Below, piece by piece: positions 1 to 10,680 of a DNA stretch of 64,000 nt. Made by a program: the position numbers and the translations under genes. A model generated the notes under the pieces. It did no database searches. It saw only the letters and a list, made by a program, of their open reading frames with translations, and was not told the DNA's origin. Location: contig OY754978.1 of NCBI GenBank assembly GCA_963576475.1, positions 18,049,678 through 18,113,677 on the forward strand, in the 5' to 3' direction. Each line of letters opens with the position of its first letter. Position 1 is the stretch's first letter. The DNA comes from Molanna angustata. Lineage: Eukaryota; Arthropoda; Insecta; Trichoptera; Molannidae.

Positions 1-162
1 AATGTGTTTAATACATTCACTTGTTTGTTCTTTTTCTTTAGATTTACTTTGCAATTTACTTTAAAATGCCCCTTTAGAACACAATATTATACAAACAAAA
101 TACTAAACTTAGATTTTACTGCCTCTGCTTGATCCTAGAAAGACCCTCAGTACTGCTCCTAG

Positions 163-666
163 TCAGCTCCTCTGGATTCTTTGGAAGGCGATAGCTGCTA
201 TCTTCCTTCCAGACCCTCTCAGAACTGCTGCAACCTGCACCTTGAACCGTACCAACTGGTTCCTGGATCCTGTGCCTGTCCTGGACTGTGCTGCTCCTGG
301 CTTTTCTCCACCCTGGGGTACTCCTGCCTGCAGACTTTCCTCCAAAAATACTCTCCTGAGTACCTTTGACCTGAAGACCTTGTCCTCCTGTCCTGTCCAG
401 ATGTAGTTGAGTCCCTCAACTACAAATTGTCCTATATAGATGATTCTGGTAGACCCTCGCTGCTCCTCTGGAACTCCAAGAAAAGTGGACTGCTTCAGAC
501 CTCCTTCCAAACTTCCAGCAATTGTTGCAGATCCTCCCAAATGAGTACTTGCCAAAGTACTCCAAAAACAATCCAAACTGGAACGACGTAGAACTCTTCT
601 ACTAGTCTCCTGTTTGATCCCTGTGATGGAAACCACAGATAGAAAATAGCTCTCTGTCCTCGACAA
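163..666 (-). CDS. 167-codon open frame in the leader of the left-edge LTR element
   Basis: This open frame lies just inside the primer binding site, in a locally GC-richer, purine-biased stretch. It has no recognisable gag, zinc-finger or protease motif. Two short segments resemble each other (VLRRSSLDCFW and VLRRVFLEESL), which suggests internal duplication of the leader. It may be a divergent gag N-terminus, but it ends well before any domain appears, so it may equally be a non-coding leader that happens to stay open. Product unknown. Confidence 0.25.
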   Translation of the reverse strand: MSRTESYFLSVVSITGIKQETSRRVLRRSSLDCFWSTLASTHLGGSATIAGSLEGGLKQSTFLGVPEEQRGSTRIIYIGQFVVEGLNYIWTGQEDKVFRSKVLRRVFLEESLQAGVPQGGEKPGAAQSRTGTGSRNQLVRFKVQVAAVLRGSGRKIAAIAFQRIQRS

Positions 667-715
667 AACTGCCTATTTTCTTCCTCTTCAGTCCTGCTCG
701 TGGGATGAAGTTCTT

Positions 716-733
716 ATCCTACCGACTGCGCCA
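716..733 (-). other. Primer binding site for tRNA-Ser
   Basis: The plus strand reads ATCCTACCGACTGCGCCA, which is the 3' end of an insect tRNA-Ser including the added CCA. On the minus strand this is TGGCGCAGTCGG onward, directly after the LTR terminus ACA. Reverse transcription of the element would start here. Confidence 0.7.
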
Positions 734-1175
734 TGTAATATTCTCTACTTTACTTTTCAGAGAATATTTGTATTTGAGAAGAAATAGTGTTTTTCCAACA
801 AATAAAACTCTTGTAGTTTCAATAATATATTCCACATACAGAATCAAGAATATTATACAGAATAATTATATATATCTAGTGTACACAGTAAGGCAGTCTA
901 AACCAGAATGCCTCTTTTACATTTTCAATTCCTCACAACAATTCCTTATTGTTGTGAGGAATTAATATTATTGTTTTTAATTTGCCAATAAATATTCTTT
1001 CTAGAATATTCCAATTATAATTTCTAATAATTAAATAAATTACAAATACATGAGAGACATCTATGTATCAAAATGGTAAGTTATTTTTCATAAAATAATA
1101 TAACACAAACCATAATAAATACTTATACAAATCTCCCATAGATGTCACTCAACTCAAAATATTGTAATTATTACA
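734..1175 (-). repeat. Probable 5' LTR of the left-edge retrotransposon
   Basis: On the minus strand the segment begins TGTAAT and ends ATTACA, a 6-bp inverted repeat typical of LTR ends, and abuts the primer binding site with no spacer. It is AT-rich with several AATAAA-like hexamers. It contains a 15-bp perfect hairpin (927-941 with 949-963, 7-nt loop). The inner boundary at 734 is firm because of the primer site; the outer boundary is inferred. Confidence 0.5.
927..963. repeat. 15-bp perfect hairpin
   Basis: The arms AATTCCTCACAACAA and its exact complement are separated by a 7-nt loop at 942-948. The hairpin lies inside the putative LTR (734-1175), so it may be an RNA structure of the R/U5 region or a mini-insertion. 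Confidence 0.6.
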
Positions 1176-1206
1176 ATATTTTACAATAAACAATAATTCT
1201 ATTCTA

Positions 1207-2233
1207 CTAGTTGCATGTAACACATGAGATCCAACTGTCGATAGCGATAGTATGTATAGTTGAAGAATAAGAATCAAACTATAAACCAATAAATCCAAAT
1301 TATAGAAAATTATAACACATGTTGGTATGTATGTCAAGATAGGATAGTATGGAGGTCAGTCCTCTTTTCCTACCCGGAATATGAAAACTGCATGATGGTT
1401 CTGTATGTATGTTTGGAGATTAAGTATCAAACTATTAAGTCTTCTTACATACATATTGTGTATAGGCGATTGCCATACAAATTGTATGAAGCAATGTCGT
1501 CACTAAATTCAATTTTTATAAAAATTGTTACAAAAAAATTGAGATATACGTCTACAATGTTAATATTTTTTATAGAAAATTAAATTATCTAGTTGGGGTA
1601 TTTCGGCTTTTTACGATATTTTTAAATGATTTGGAAATATAAGCAGTTAAACTCATAAATTTTTCATAAAAAAAATATTTTTCTTAATAATAAATGTTTG
1701 AGAAATCCTGGAATTTTTTTGAAAAAACTAATTTGAGATTTTGTATTTGTCTATGTTTATACCAAATTTCAGCGTTCTAGCTTTTATGGTTTCTGAGATA
1801 CATGGAAAAATAAACCAAAATTTCAACAGTTGATAACCCCTGACTGAAACAAAAATTCACAATTCTGAGTATAAAAGTTTTGTAGGCCTATAACTTTATA
1901 TATATTCTGAAAATTTGGGCTCTGTAAATTGAGCGGATCAAAAGTTATAAGGGGGGGACACACACACACAGACACACACACAGACACACACACACACACA
2001 GACACACACACAGACACACACACAGACACACGAAATGTTCTACTCCGAATTCTGAGTAAATCCGTGTATGGAACATATATGCTGCGAAGCCTCTAAGTTG
2101 GTGTTTTTTGACTTCAAAGTTGGAAAAGCCGTGAAAAAAGTAGACCTCTCCATACAATTCTCGCGTATTCTGGCTTGAAACATTGTCGATATGTTAAGAG
2201 AACAAAGTTCTCCTGAACAAATCGACAGTTGGA
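1207..2233 (-). mobile_element. Helitron-like non-autonomous element, copy 1
   Basis: On the minus strand the element starts A|TCCAACTGTCGAT (end at 2233) and stops at CTAG|T (1207). TC at the 5' end, CTRR at the 3' end and insertion between A and T are the Helitron signature. The 14-bp terminal motif ATCCAACTGTCGAT is also present in inverted form near the 3' end (1229-1242), as in Helentron/HINE-type elements with short subterminal inverted repeats. The interior holds a CACACAGA microsatellite, also typical of HINEs. There is no Rep/helicase frame. Two related copies lie at 19661-20883 and 29893-30406. Confidence 0.7.
1958..2032. repeat. (CACACAGA)n microsatellite inside Helitron-like copy 1
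   Basis: This is a run of CA dinucleotides interrupted at regular steps by GA. It is present in copy 1 but nearly lost in copies 2 and 3, so its length is variable within the family. Cys/Val-rich open frames here are artefacts of the repeat. Confidence 0.9.
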
Positions 2234-2686
2234 TAATGAATTTACTTATTTATTACCTATCTAGCACCGTAACAAAAAATGAAGCTATTTACAATTGAGA
2301 ATGAATGAAAAATGACGGTTTTATATTTTGTTTGATACATCACTATTCAAACATTTCAAATTATTATCAGGCAAATTATTTGACATGCTTACGTCATCGT
2401 TTCTATTGAGATATAATTTTTTTTTACAGATTTATCTCGTAGTCGGATTTTTTTATATTCAAACATTTATCAAGTTACAAAACTGAAAAAAGTAATGTGT
2501 TCGTCAACCGTCACGATAACAATTCGCGACTGACTGCGTTCAGTAAGATTAGTGTGAAAAATGCCATAATCTGCAACTTCAGGTACATTCGACGCACCAC
2601 ATTGAGCGTTATATCTGAACACAGCCCTGGACACTGCTGGATGCTGCAATTATACCTACGAAAGGTCAATATTGTTTTTTCAAACT

Positions 2687-4068
2687 TACGCTACGACCTA
2701 CGTAGGCGATTCAAAGCGAACGCGATTGCGAAGCGATGCGGTGCGGATACAAGCGAATTCAATGCGATGCGTTGCGACGCGGCGGCTCGGTCCTACGTGT
2801 GCCCGAATCGTTCCCTCTGCCGCCAGCTACTGTCATGGATGTACGTACCTATATAAAATACTCAAGAAGTATGCACGGCAGATAAGTGAAACTAATATTG
2901 TGTACTAAGAGAGGCATATTTATGGGGGACATCACAATTTATATAAAGAATTACGTGATCTTGAATTAATAAATGAGACTGAATTTACATCTTTCCGGGA
3001 AACATATCAAAATTTGACATTTGTGCAAGCGAGAGAAAACTTTGTGGTGTAGCGGGGATTTGCTGGTTCATTGTAAAATTGACATATTTGGTATTGGTAT
3101 ATTGATTTTATGAGCGATTTTTATGCACTGCAGTTCAATAAATATGATACCCCGTATATAAGCCAAAAGGAAACAATGCACTTACCTTTAATTGGATGGC
3201 AGATCCTTTTGGCAGAGGGCACTCTTCTCTTGCAGTGTTAGCGGGCGTTGAAGATTGATGTAGCGGTTGAAGCGGATGAAAAAACTGTTGAAAATGTTTA
3301 TGAACTGCGATGTTATTGTAGACGATAGCGGTGAAGTGGGCGGAGAATTTGCGGTAAAAGTAGCGGTTGGAAATTATGCGGGTTTTATTTAATTAGCGGC
3401 GAAAAGCGGCGGTCACACAGACACGAACAAAATATGGATCCGCACTCTGCGAATGACAAGCGGGAAGTTTTTCAGTGTTGCCAACTCGCAGGCGCGAATA
3501 TTGGCAATGCATTGTAGGTAGGCGGTTTATTTTATAAAGCGGTAGTTGAAGCGGTGATGAGTGCGGATGAAGACGATGAATCCCAGAAGAAGCCTCTTGA
3601 TTGCCAATGGCCATTGGCTTAGTACATTACTTCTTCTGGCGATACACAAAGGCATCAAAATTCATCGAATACAGTGCATTTTATTTTATTTTATTTTATG
3701 GCAATTAAATGGCGCGAACACTTTGTGTGTTTTGAACAACATCCTATTGTAAAATAGCAATTATAAATAAATGTGTTTACTTGTAGTCCCATTTATTTTT
3801 GCCAAATCCTAAAATTCGCGGTTCGATAATAATATTTTTTGGCCCATTATATGGGACGTTCATGGACAGAAATTAAAATTTCTATTTCTGATATGTCAAA
3901 AAACAATGGCACCGCTTTTAATTCGCGCGGAAATATCATACCAACTGATCGCGTTCGCTTCGCATCGCGCCTCGCCGCATCGAAAAACGGTCGATAACGT
4001 AGGACACTTCCATAGTTACCGCGCCGCTTCGCATTCGCTTTGAATCGCCTACGAAGGACGTCGCGTTA
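2687..4068. mobile_element. GC-ended inverted-repeat DNA element (non-autonomous)
   Basis: The two ends share an imperfect terminal inverted repeat of about 33 bp. The perfect core is CGTAGGCGATTCAAAGCGAA at 2701-2720 and its complement at 4034-4053. Inside each end are many GCGAAGCGATGCG-like repeats; further in are AGCGGTTGAAGCGG-like repeats (3200-3560). These look like arrays of protein-binding sites near transposon ends. No transposase frame is visible and no clear target duplication was found, so superfamily and exact termini are open. Confidence 0.5.
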
Positions 4069-4894
4069 CTGTTGGCATGTATTATCCATATAATTTGCAG
4101 ACAAATTCGCGTAAAATCATTTCCATGCTTCATCGCTTCAAATTAAAAAAAAACTGATGGTATTTTTTAGTATCCTTTTAAATATCATACAATGCCAGAA
4201 ATAATGTAGAATTAAATGCCAACACGAGAAAATTGTTTCAACTTTTTATTCCACAGTTTGCCAACCCGACACGGAGAAACTTTTTACAGCTTAAGTCGTA
4301 CTACACCTAAACGCTTTTATCTGCTTAATCGCAATGAACAAAAATGTTTTCATTATACATATTATATTATAAATCTGCATTAACAATATCTATATTGTTT
4401 TTTTATGGTGAGTTTTTATAGATATTTATACTCACTTAGGTATTTTCGATATTTCTAATTCAGCTACAAGCAAAAATGAAAAACTCATAAAGTTCTTTGT
4501 AAACTATGTAAGCCAGTTATTTCTTGAAAGGTTGAAAATCCTTAAATTTCTATTGTATACATTCTTTAATAAAAAATCAAGAATTAAACATCCACAGCGT
4601 GAGTTCGATCCGACCTTGATGGAAAATAAACTCGCTCTAATATTGTGAAATCTCAGTAATGTAACTTGATACAGTGTGCCAGATTTGTCTATATCCGCAA
4701 AAAAGAATATTATTTTTCATGCAAGCAAAATATGTATATTGGTAAAATAATAAGTTGATACTGTCCATTTAGTATAAATGTAACATTTTGTTTAAAATAT
4801 TTTGTTTACTCAAGCAAATTTCGCCTACTCAAATTTTAAGGGAATTATCAAAAATATAATGTTTCAATATTATTCCAAAAGATATGAGATATTG

Positions 4895-5080
4895 TCGGAC
4901 TTCGTGGCTCAGTTGGTTTGGTATAGGTACGTCTGCTGATACAATGGTACGGGTTCGATTTCCGATGTTGACACAGTTTTTAATTGTGTCTTCAGTCTGG
5001 ATCTGTGAGATGATTATTATCGTAAGTCTCCAGAATGCAAAAAAACTTATTATTGGGTGCGTGTTAAATTAATATTTGAT
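4895..5080 (+). mobile_element. tRNA-derived SINE, family A, copy 1
   Basis: The 5' part resembles a tRNA with A box TGGCTCAGTTGG (4905-4916) and B box GGGTTCGATTT (4951-4961), the two parts of an internal Pol III promoter. The body shares TCTGGATCTGTGAGA, AGTCTCCAGAAT and TATTGGGTGCGTGTTAAATT with copies at 42443, 43056 and 48738. The 3' end is truncated relative to 48738. The cloverleaf is degenerate, so this is not a working tRNA. Confidence 0.8.
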
Positions 5081-6120
5081 AAAAATGGTCCCTTCAAACC
5101 CTTCCGTCCCTCCTGTTACTTCCGTCCCTTCAGTCCCTGCTTAGCACGAAAAAATGTGCTTAGCACGAAACCGGTTATAGGTTATAGTCTTAATAAAAAG
5201 TGGAATTGATTTTAAACACGTTTTTTATTTTTATTTATTTACAAATAATAAGAAATTTAAACGGAATTCCACCAAGAACTAACGATCAAAAAGTTAAATC
5301 TAATTAATAATTATACTCGATGAAAAAGATGATGAAAATTGTTTAAATCCAGTAACCATCCCGGCATTATTGCAATCGGATCAATGATTTAGGAGCGCAT
5401 AACGTACATACAAGCATTCATCATACCAGCATACAAACATTGATTTTATATTATAGATTAATATAATAAACTCTTGTTTCGCGTTTTATTGTTTTTAGGT
5501 ATATCTTCTAAGTTATTCCCATTGCATAATACCAGGCGTACATTTTGTTTTTACATGTTTTTTTTGTATTCTTTATTTCCAATGTTACAATTGTAAATTT
5601 ATACCATAGAGAGACCTACTCAAACATACAAAAAAAAACATCGAAATCGCTTCAGCCGCTTATGGGGAGTTCAGGTATGTATATATGGAAATACGATAAA
5701 CATCAACTCAATGTATAGAAGAATTATATTTATACCTATAAAATATATACTATACGAACTGTGAATGTCAGTCAGAATCTGAGGAATAAGTAATTATTGT
5801 CTTTATGACAATTTGTCAAAGTCAAGAGGGAATCTAGTTGTACCTCAGACAATGGCTCTTGGGGAGACGGTTAATATTTCAGGATATAATTGAGGTGAAT
5901 ACTGTTAACAAACTCTTTGACTATATGAAGAACTGTTTAGTATGATTTATCGTACATTTTACATCGGAAAAACATCAACCCACCTACCTATTAATTCAGA
6001 GATTTCATTTATTTATTAAGAGAGTGCGTACTGCTTACATATATTGACTTCGGAAGATGAATAAATTGAAATTTATAAGAGTGACAGAGAAACGTTTGTC
6101 GTCAAACCAAAAATGATCGA
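5081..6120. other. AT-rich stretch with a short direct repeat
   Basis: No gene is seen. A direct repeat GCTTAGCACGAAA occurs at about 5150 and 5158-5171; the second copy runs into GAAACCGGTTA, the same string found in Penelope-type tails in this window, so a short Penelope tail fragment is possible. The rest is unremarkable AT-rich sequence. Confidence 0.4.
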
Positions 6121-6159
6121 GATTTCTCGACATTTTGTATTTGTTTCGACTATTTGTTT

Positions 6160-6320
6160 TGTTTTTTTTTTTTGGGGACACGGAAGGAGCCTCCACGTAG
6201 ATTGAGTTTCGGTTAACTTCGGAAAAGCAATCGGGCGTCCCTGGAAACGGCAGAATGCCGGCCAATCCTTCCACCACCGGAGCACCAACCAATATGATGG
6301 TGTTCCGGACACGGAAAGTA
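6160..6320 (-). mobile_element. Unclassified retroposon-like 3' fragment with A tail
   Basis: Read on the minus strand, a GC-rich segment (CCGGTGGTGGAAGGATTGG, then CTTCCGTGTCCCC) ends in an A run at about 6160-6172. Higher GC than the neighbours and a 3' A tail suggest a retroposed fragment. Open frames across it show no domain I recognise. Confidence 0.35.
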
Positions 6321-6517
6321 AGTAAGTAATTTGTATTTTAGGGTACAAGGACTGGAGGGACTCACTGAACCAAAGAAACAGTGTAGAGTGAGAAAAGTGA
6401 CTGAATTGAAAATTTAAATTGAACTTTGTTAAAATTTTACACAATCACATTCAAAACGAGTGGGTTGTGGCCAACTTATTGACTCACTATCAAGTCACTG
6501 CACAAAGTATTCAAATA

Positions 6518-6702
6518 TCGTATGGCAGAGCGGTTAGCGCGCTGGGCTAGTAATCCAGTGGTCGCGAGTTCGAATCCTGCCTCGACCGATTTCGTTCACC
6601 TATAGCACAAGCATTTATTTGCTTATTTTAGGGAACGTAGGTAGATGTATATGTTCTTGTTTAACAAGGACATATTCATTTTTTTATAAAAAAAAAAAAA
6701 AA
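6518..6702 (+). mobile_element. tRNA-derived SINE, family B, copy 1 (longest)
   Basis: The tRNA-like head has an A-box region CAGAGCGGTTAGCGCGCTGG and a B box GAGTTCGAATCCTG. It is followed by a tail with GAACGTAGGTAGATGTATATG, CTTGTTTAACAAGGACATATTC and a terminal A run (6687-6702). The head looks like a Ser/Leu/Thr-type tRNA without matching acceptor arms. Partial copies lie at 18251, 56137, 56483 and 58321. Confidence 0.8.
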
Positions 6703-8975
6703 TTCTGCATTTTCTTGAAATGAGTTTGTTTAATTATTTTTGTTTTGAATAATTTACTTTGAAAATTCTTCAAAGCTATTTTATAAAATTGGTGTGCATT
6801 TTTAGAAAATTGAAAATAAAAATTTCAAATCTCAAATTTCCTGATTTTGGGGTCACTTTGAAATATTTTGACTATAAGAAAATTGAAAAGCACTGATTAG
6901 ATATCCTTCAAAATCTACCGGGGTCTAAGTGAGTATAAGATGTACAAAATTGCACAGCACACACACACGGATATTTTGTGATAAAACTTTCAGAATACAA
7001 TCTTAACATGATACTTATTGATAGATAATATTCAATAAAAAAATATCATTAACAATTGCGGATTCATAACTCCTCATTATATTCCCTTGGGTTAACGAGG
7101 AGTAAAAATATGGTTGCTAACTATCTTAATTTTTTCAAGGCCTGCATCAATTGTGTTATATGTAATGTATTTTAATAAATCTCTACAAAAATGTATCGTT
7201 GTGCTTTTATTTTTAATTTTGCACCCTGGACCATTGGTTACTTATCAACGATCAGTAGCAACGAGTAAGCACAGATGTATGTACAATGTACATAACATCA
7301 TTTCTCTGTAAGAACATTCGTTGCTTTTCATTCATAGTTTCTTGTACAACTTGCTATAGAACATTATGAATGAATAAACAATTCAGATTTTCAAGTAGGT
7401 ATAAACAGAGATTTAAACGAAGAAACACAAGACATTTCGTAGTGGACTTGTCAAATGGCTTATTATTTATTCCAAGTCTTTTAAATAAAGACAACAGAAA
7501 TGTCCTTTCCTGGCGTTTTTGAATAATCTCATCTCTATTCATGGTCACTAGATCAACATTTATCCGTATTAGTAGATCAAGAGACAGCCTAATTTACATC
7601 ATACGTATAGACTTTTTTTTTGTTTTTGATCGTACTATAATATTCAACTTTGTCTGTGTTGAGATGTTAAAAATTTGTCATAAAAATATCATTGACTGAT
7701 TTTTGTTAGAGTCCCTTACTTGACACTTAGTGAAATAATAATTTATTTGAAAATATTTAAGACGCAATTTGTGCCTCTCTAGGCTGAAAACACTGATAAG
7801 TAAAAAAAAATTAAATATGGTCAGACCACTCATGTGTTTCTTTATTCTTAAAATATACTTAAAAAGAAAGAGACCAAAGCTTAGCGCATTTTTTGATAAA
7901 TCAAATTTAAAATGTGGGTTGAATTTTTTTATTGACAAACTTTTTGAGACTTTTTGGGATATTACAGAAGAACCAGGAACTCAACGCACCTACAGGGCAT
8001 ACGATCTGTCATCGGATAGTTTACGTGATCACTTTATGCGCTTGCGCAACGTTCACCAATTATGCCTTCTTATCGAGTTCCCTTATCAATTTAATTTTTG
8101 AAATTTTTTATATATTTGAATAATGTGTAACAATTTGCTTGAAAATAATGCATCATTATTATCGCCATCTATGAAGTGACGAAGAAACCTTTTTGTAACG
8201 CCATCTATTGAGAAAATGGTTTAATCCTTAACAATGAAAGCAACAGTCCTTATAAATGAGGTGACGGTTTCTCGGACAGATGTCACCCCTGAAATGGTGG
8301 GTTGAATTTTTATCCGCACACTCAACTTTTTCATACCTATATTCAATAAGAAAGAAAATATCAAAATACCAACCATTAAAAAATGGTCATTGAAAACAGA
8401 CTCTTATTATTACATCAACTTTCAATTTTTTTATATACCAGTGGGCCTATTTCGGTTCTTTTATCGCGGCAATATACACAAGTTAATACGCTACATGCGT
8501 TTCTTATAGCAGATCGTTATTCTGTTTTCCCGGACACTAGCCTGCGTAAAGTTCCGCGCATTATGTCGAGAAAACTTCCGTTCTCTATTTATAACGCGGT
8601 ATTCTGATTGGAACGAAATAAGTATGACATTCAACAGGTGAATATATTCACAAAATTTAATTCGGCATATCGAGGTGGAGTTAAGGCTCTTGTATACCCT
8701 GTGTATACGGATATACAAAAATGCATGCTTAATTACCTTCTAGTGTATGAAACTCGAAAAAATATTGTATATCACCTAATATGTGATATAAAACATTTTT
8801 TTAAATAGCAAGAATACTAATAAAAATGTTGTAATATTAAAAACTCAGCCGATAAATTTTCATATTCTCTTTCGATTGAAATAAAAATCTACTAAATAGG
8901 CCTTGTAGTTTTTAGTAACATACAGTAAAAAAAATAATAAATGGTTTTACTAAAACTAATTTTACAAGAATAGTA
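6703..8975. other. AT-rich stretch without a recognisable gene
   Basis: Several short open frames occur here (for example 7769-8101 and 8383-8607), but none has a domain or favourable composition. Positions 7965-8050 carry TACGATCTGTCATCGGATAG and TTTACGTGATCACTTTATG, related to the GTGATCAC element family at 28430 and 59983, so a decayed copy is likely. A short direct repeat CGCCATCTAT occurs near 8162 and 8201. Confidence 0.5.
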
Positions 8976-8979
8976 TTAA

Positions 8980-9661
8980 GGGGGGGACTGCTGCCAACGT
9001 ACCTATTTTTCAATTTCATATACCATCATTATTTCTTATCATATCGTTTTGAAAAAAATAATTTAGATAGTTTGGATATCAATAAACAAAAATATACCTT
9101 AACTTTTTGATAATGTTCTGTATAAATTCTTGTAGAAAAATAATGGCATACCCCGATTTTCAACGTTTATCATATATTTTTAATAAACAATAAGGCGTAG
9201 AGTAATATATTTTTTTTTAATTAAAGAAGACAAAAATATCTAGAAAAATATGATGTGACGTTGCATTAATGCTCCAGGTTAAGTAAATAAACCTAAAAAA
9301 ACATTTATTTTCCATTCAGTGCCATTGCGTAATAAAAGTTTTTTTGGTTTATTTACTTAACCTGATGCGTGAATGCAACGTGATATCATATTTTTCCAGG
9401 TATTTTGTTCTTCTTTAATTTATAAAAAAAATATTGCTCTATACCTTATATTTTTTTAGAAATTTAAGATTAATTTATAAAATCGGGGTATGCTTATTAT
9501 TTTCCTACAAGAATATATACAGAACATAATCAAAAAGTTAAGGTATATTTCTCTTTATTAATATCCAAACTAACTAGGTATTTTTTTTCAAAATGCTTCG
9601 TTTAGTAATAATGATGGTATATCAAATTGAAAAAATAGGTACGTTGGCAGCAGTCACATTC
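8980..9661. mobile_element. TTAA-flanked fold-back element, complete copy
   Basis: Flanked by TTAA at 8976-8979 and 9662-9665. The left end reads GGGGGGGACTGCTGCCAAC and the right end is the complement of GAATGTGACTGCTGCCAAC. The inverted repeat continues inward for much of the element, including internal pieces such as GATGTGACGTTGCATTAATG pairing with TGCAACGTGATATCAT, so most of the 682 bp can fold back on itself. TTAA duplication is typical of piggyBac-type transposition, but the ends do not match the CCCT terminus of classic piggyBac. No coding capacity. A second copy is at 21598. Confidence 0.7.
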
Positions 9662-9665
9662 TTAA

Positions 9666-10189
9666 ACAAATTCAATTTTCAAAAAAAACTCATGCAATAG
9701 AATAACTATGTAAACACGAACTGTTCTTTATTTCAAAGACTTATCTTTTGAGGGTACTTGGGTAAATATTTTCAAAATATACTATATAGCCTACTATAGC
9801 CTATTAAGTTCTGTGTAAAGACACAAAGCGACGCGTACACACATTCGTTCGATTCACAGATTATAGTTATGTATAAATGACAGCTCGTGATATGTAACTT
9901 TCACTTAACATTATGTGATACGTATAGATTAGTGGAACTTATCGTAAAATATTTCACGTGAATGAGAATAATGGTACAGATTATTAAGTCGCATCTTGTA
10001 CGTTTATTATAACAATCTGTAATTACGTAGGTTCTTGTTTAAATAGTTTTTTTGTAAAAGAAGTAGATTTTTTAATAATCATTGGTTATAGACATAATTA
10101 TGTTTCTCCCATCTAAGAATAATTTTATGTTTTTATTCACAAAAATATGAGTTATATTATATGTATCTAAAACTCCATTGCTAAATAAC
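9666..10189. other. AT-rich spacer
   Basis: I see no coding or repeat structure beyond simple AT-rich sequence. Confidence 0.5.
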
Positions 10190-10197
10190 TCGGGTAT

Positions 10198-10359
10198 ATG
10201 TATATAGACTAAACTGTGGGGATTGTCCATCATTTTATATTGGCAAAACAGCACGTAAGTTTGACATAAGGATAAAAGAGCATATGCGTTGTATAACAAA
10301 TAACAATTTTTCTGAATTCGCCAACCACCTTATAAGTACCTACAAACCACACATTTAAC
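10198..10359 (+). pseudogene. GIY-YIG endonuclease remnant of a Penelope-like element
   Basis: About 53 codons remain in one frame. They include a C-x2-C knuckle (CGDC), the YIG of the nuclease motif, the conserved Arg within the segment R-K-F-D-I-R, and EHMRC. In Penelope elements this domain cuts target DNA to prime reverse transcription. The reverse transcriptase part is absent here (5' truncated), and an early stop after NHLISTYKPHI removes the rest. Confidence 0.7.
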
Positions 10360-10629
10360 AAAGATACAAATGTAAAAATTCTGCATATACATTAAGAGGG
10401 ATTAAAACTGGATAATTTGGAAGCCCTAGAAAATAGGAAGGCTCTGAATAGAAATGATAAAATTATAAATAATCAAACAATTTTGAATAATTCACCGCTT
10501 CTCAATATGTTTCCACTAGCTCGCCATAACGCTTATCCTTACTCCTCCCCTTCCCCTTCGTCTTTCGCGATACTACCCACACCATAATATCGCACATGTT
10601 CGTTCATTTTTTAATATTAATTTAGTACA

Positions 10630-10680
10630 AGTCTGTCCTGAGGAGGGAGCGGTCAGCTCCTAAAACCGGTTAGACACCAA
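10630..10680 (+). ncRNA. Hammerhead-like motif in the Penelope tail (copy A)
   Basis: The CUGANGA box (CTGAGGA, 10638-10644) is followed by a stem GGAGC with loop GGTCA and GCTCC, then AAAACCGGT in place of the usual GAAA plus stem III. GTC occurs just upstream as a possible cleavage site. The G12 equivalent is not conserved, so activity is doubtful; the arrangement is what is expected of a decayed ribozyme. Confidence 0.4.

Larger units (their letters stand above)
1..1175 (-). mobile_element. LTR retrotransposon 5' end (tRNA-Ser primed), cut by the window edge
   Basis: Read on the minus strand, this is an LTR (1175 down to 734) ending in ATTACA, followed directly by a primer binding site matching the 3' end of insect tRNA-Ser, then a purine-rich leader running off the left edge. 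TGGCGCAGTCGG-type primer sites are known from Drosophila 17.6/297/gypsy-group elements, so a Gypsy-group element is inferred. No gag, protease or polymerase is visible; they would lie left of the window if they exist. The outer LTR boundary at 1175 rests only on the matched TGTAAT/ATTACA ends, because no second LTR is in view. Confidence 0.6.

Noticed and set aside
163..369. Plus-strand short open frame in the CT-rich left end
   Set aside because: It overlaps the longer minus-strand frame and the region is explained as an LTR-element leader.
1823..2157. Val/Cys/Ser repeat peptides
   Set aside because: They are translations of the CACACAGA microsatellite inside the Helitron-like element.
2497..2908. 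Plus-strand open frames with Arg-rich peptides
   Set aside because: They cover the GC-rich repeats of the inverted-repeat element; composition, not a gene, keeps them open.
4895..4975. Possible tRNA gene
   Set aside because: A and B boxes are present but acceptor and anticodon arms do not pair, and the same body recurs in other SINE copies.
6525..6590. Possible tRNA-Thr/Ser gene
   Set aside because: The anticodon-like arm is good but the acceptor stem is missing and a SINE tail with A run follows.
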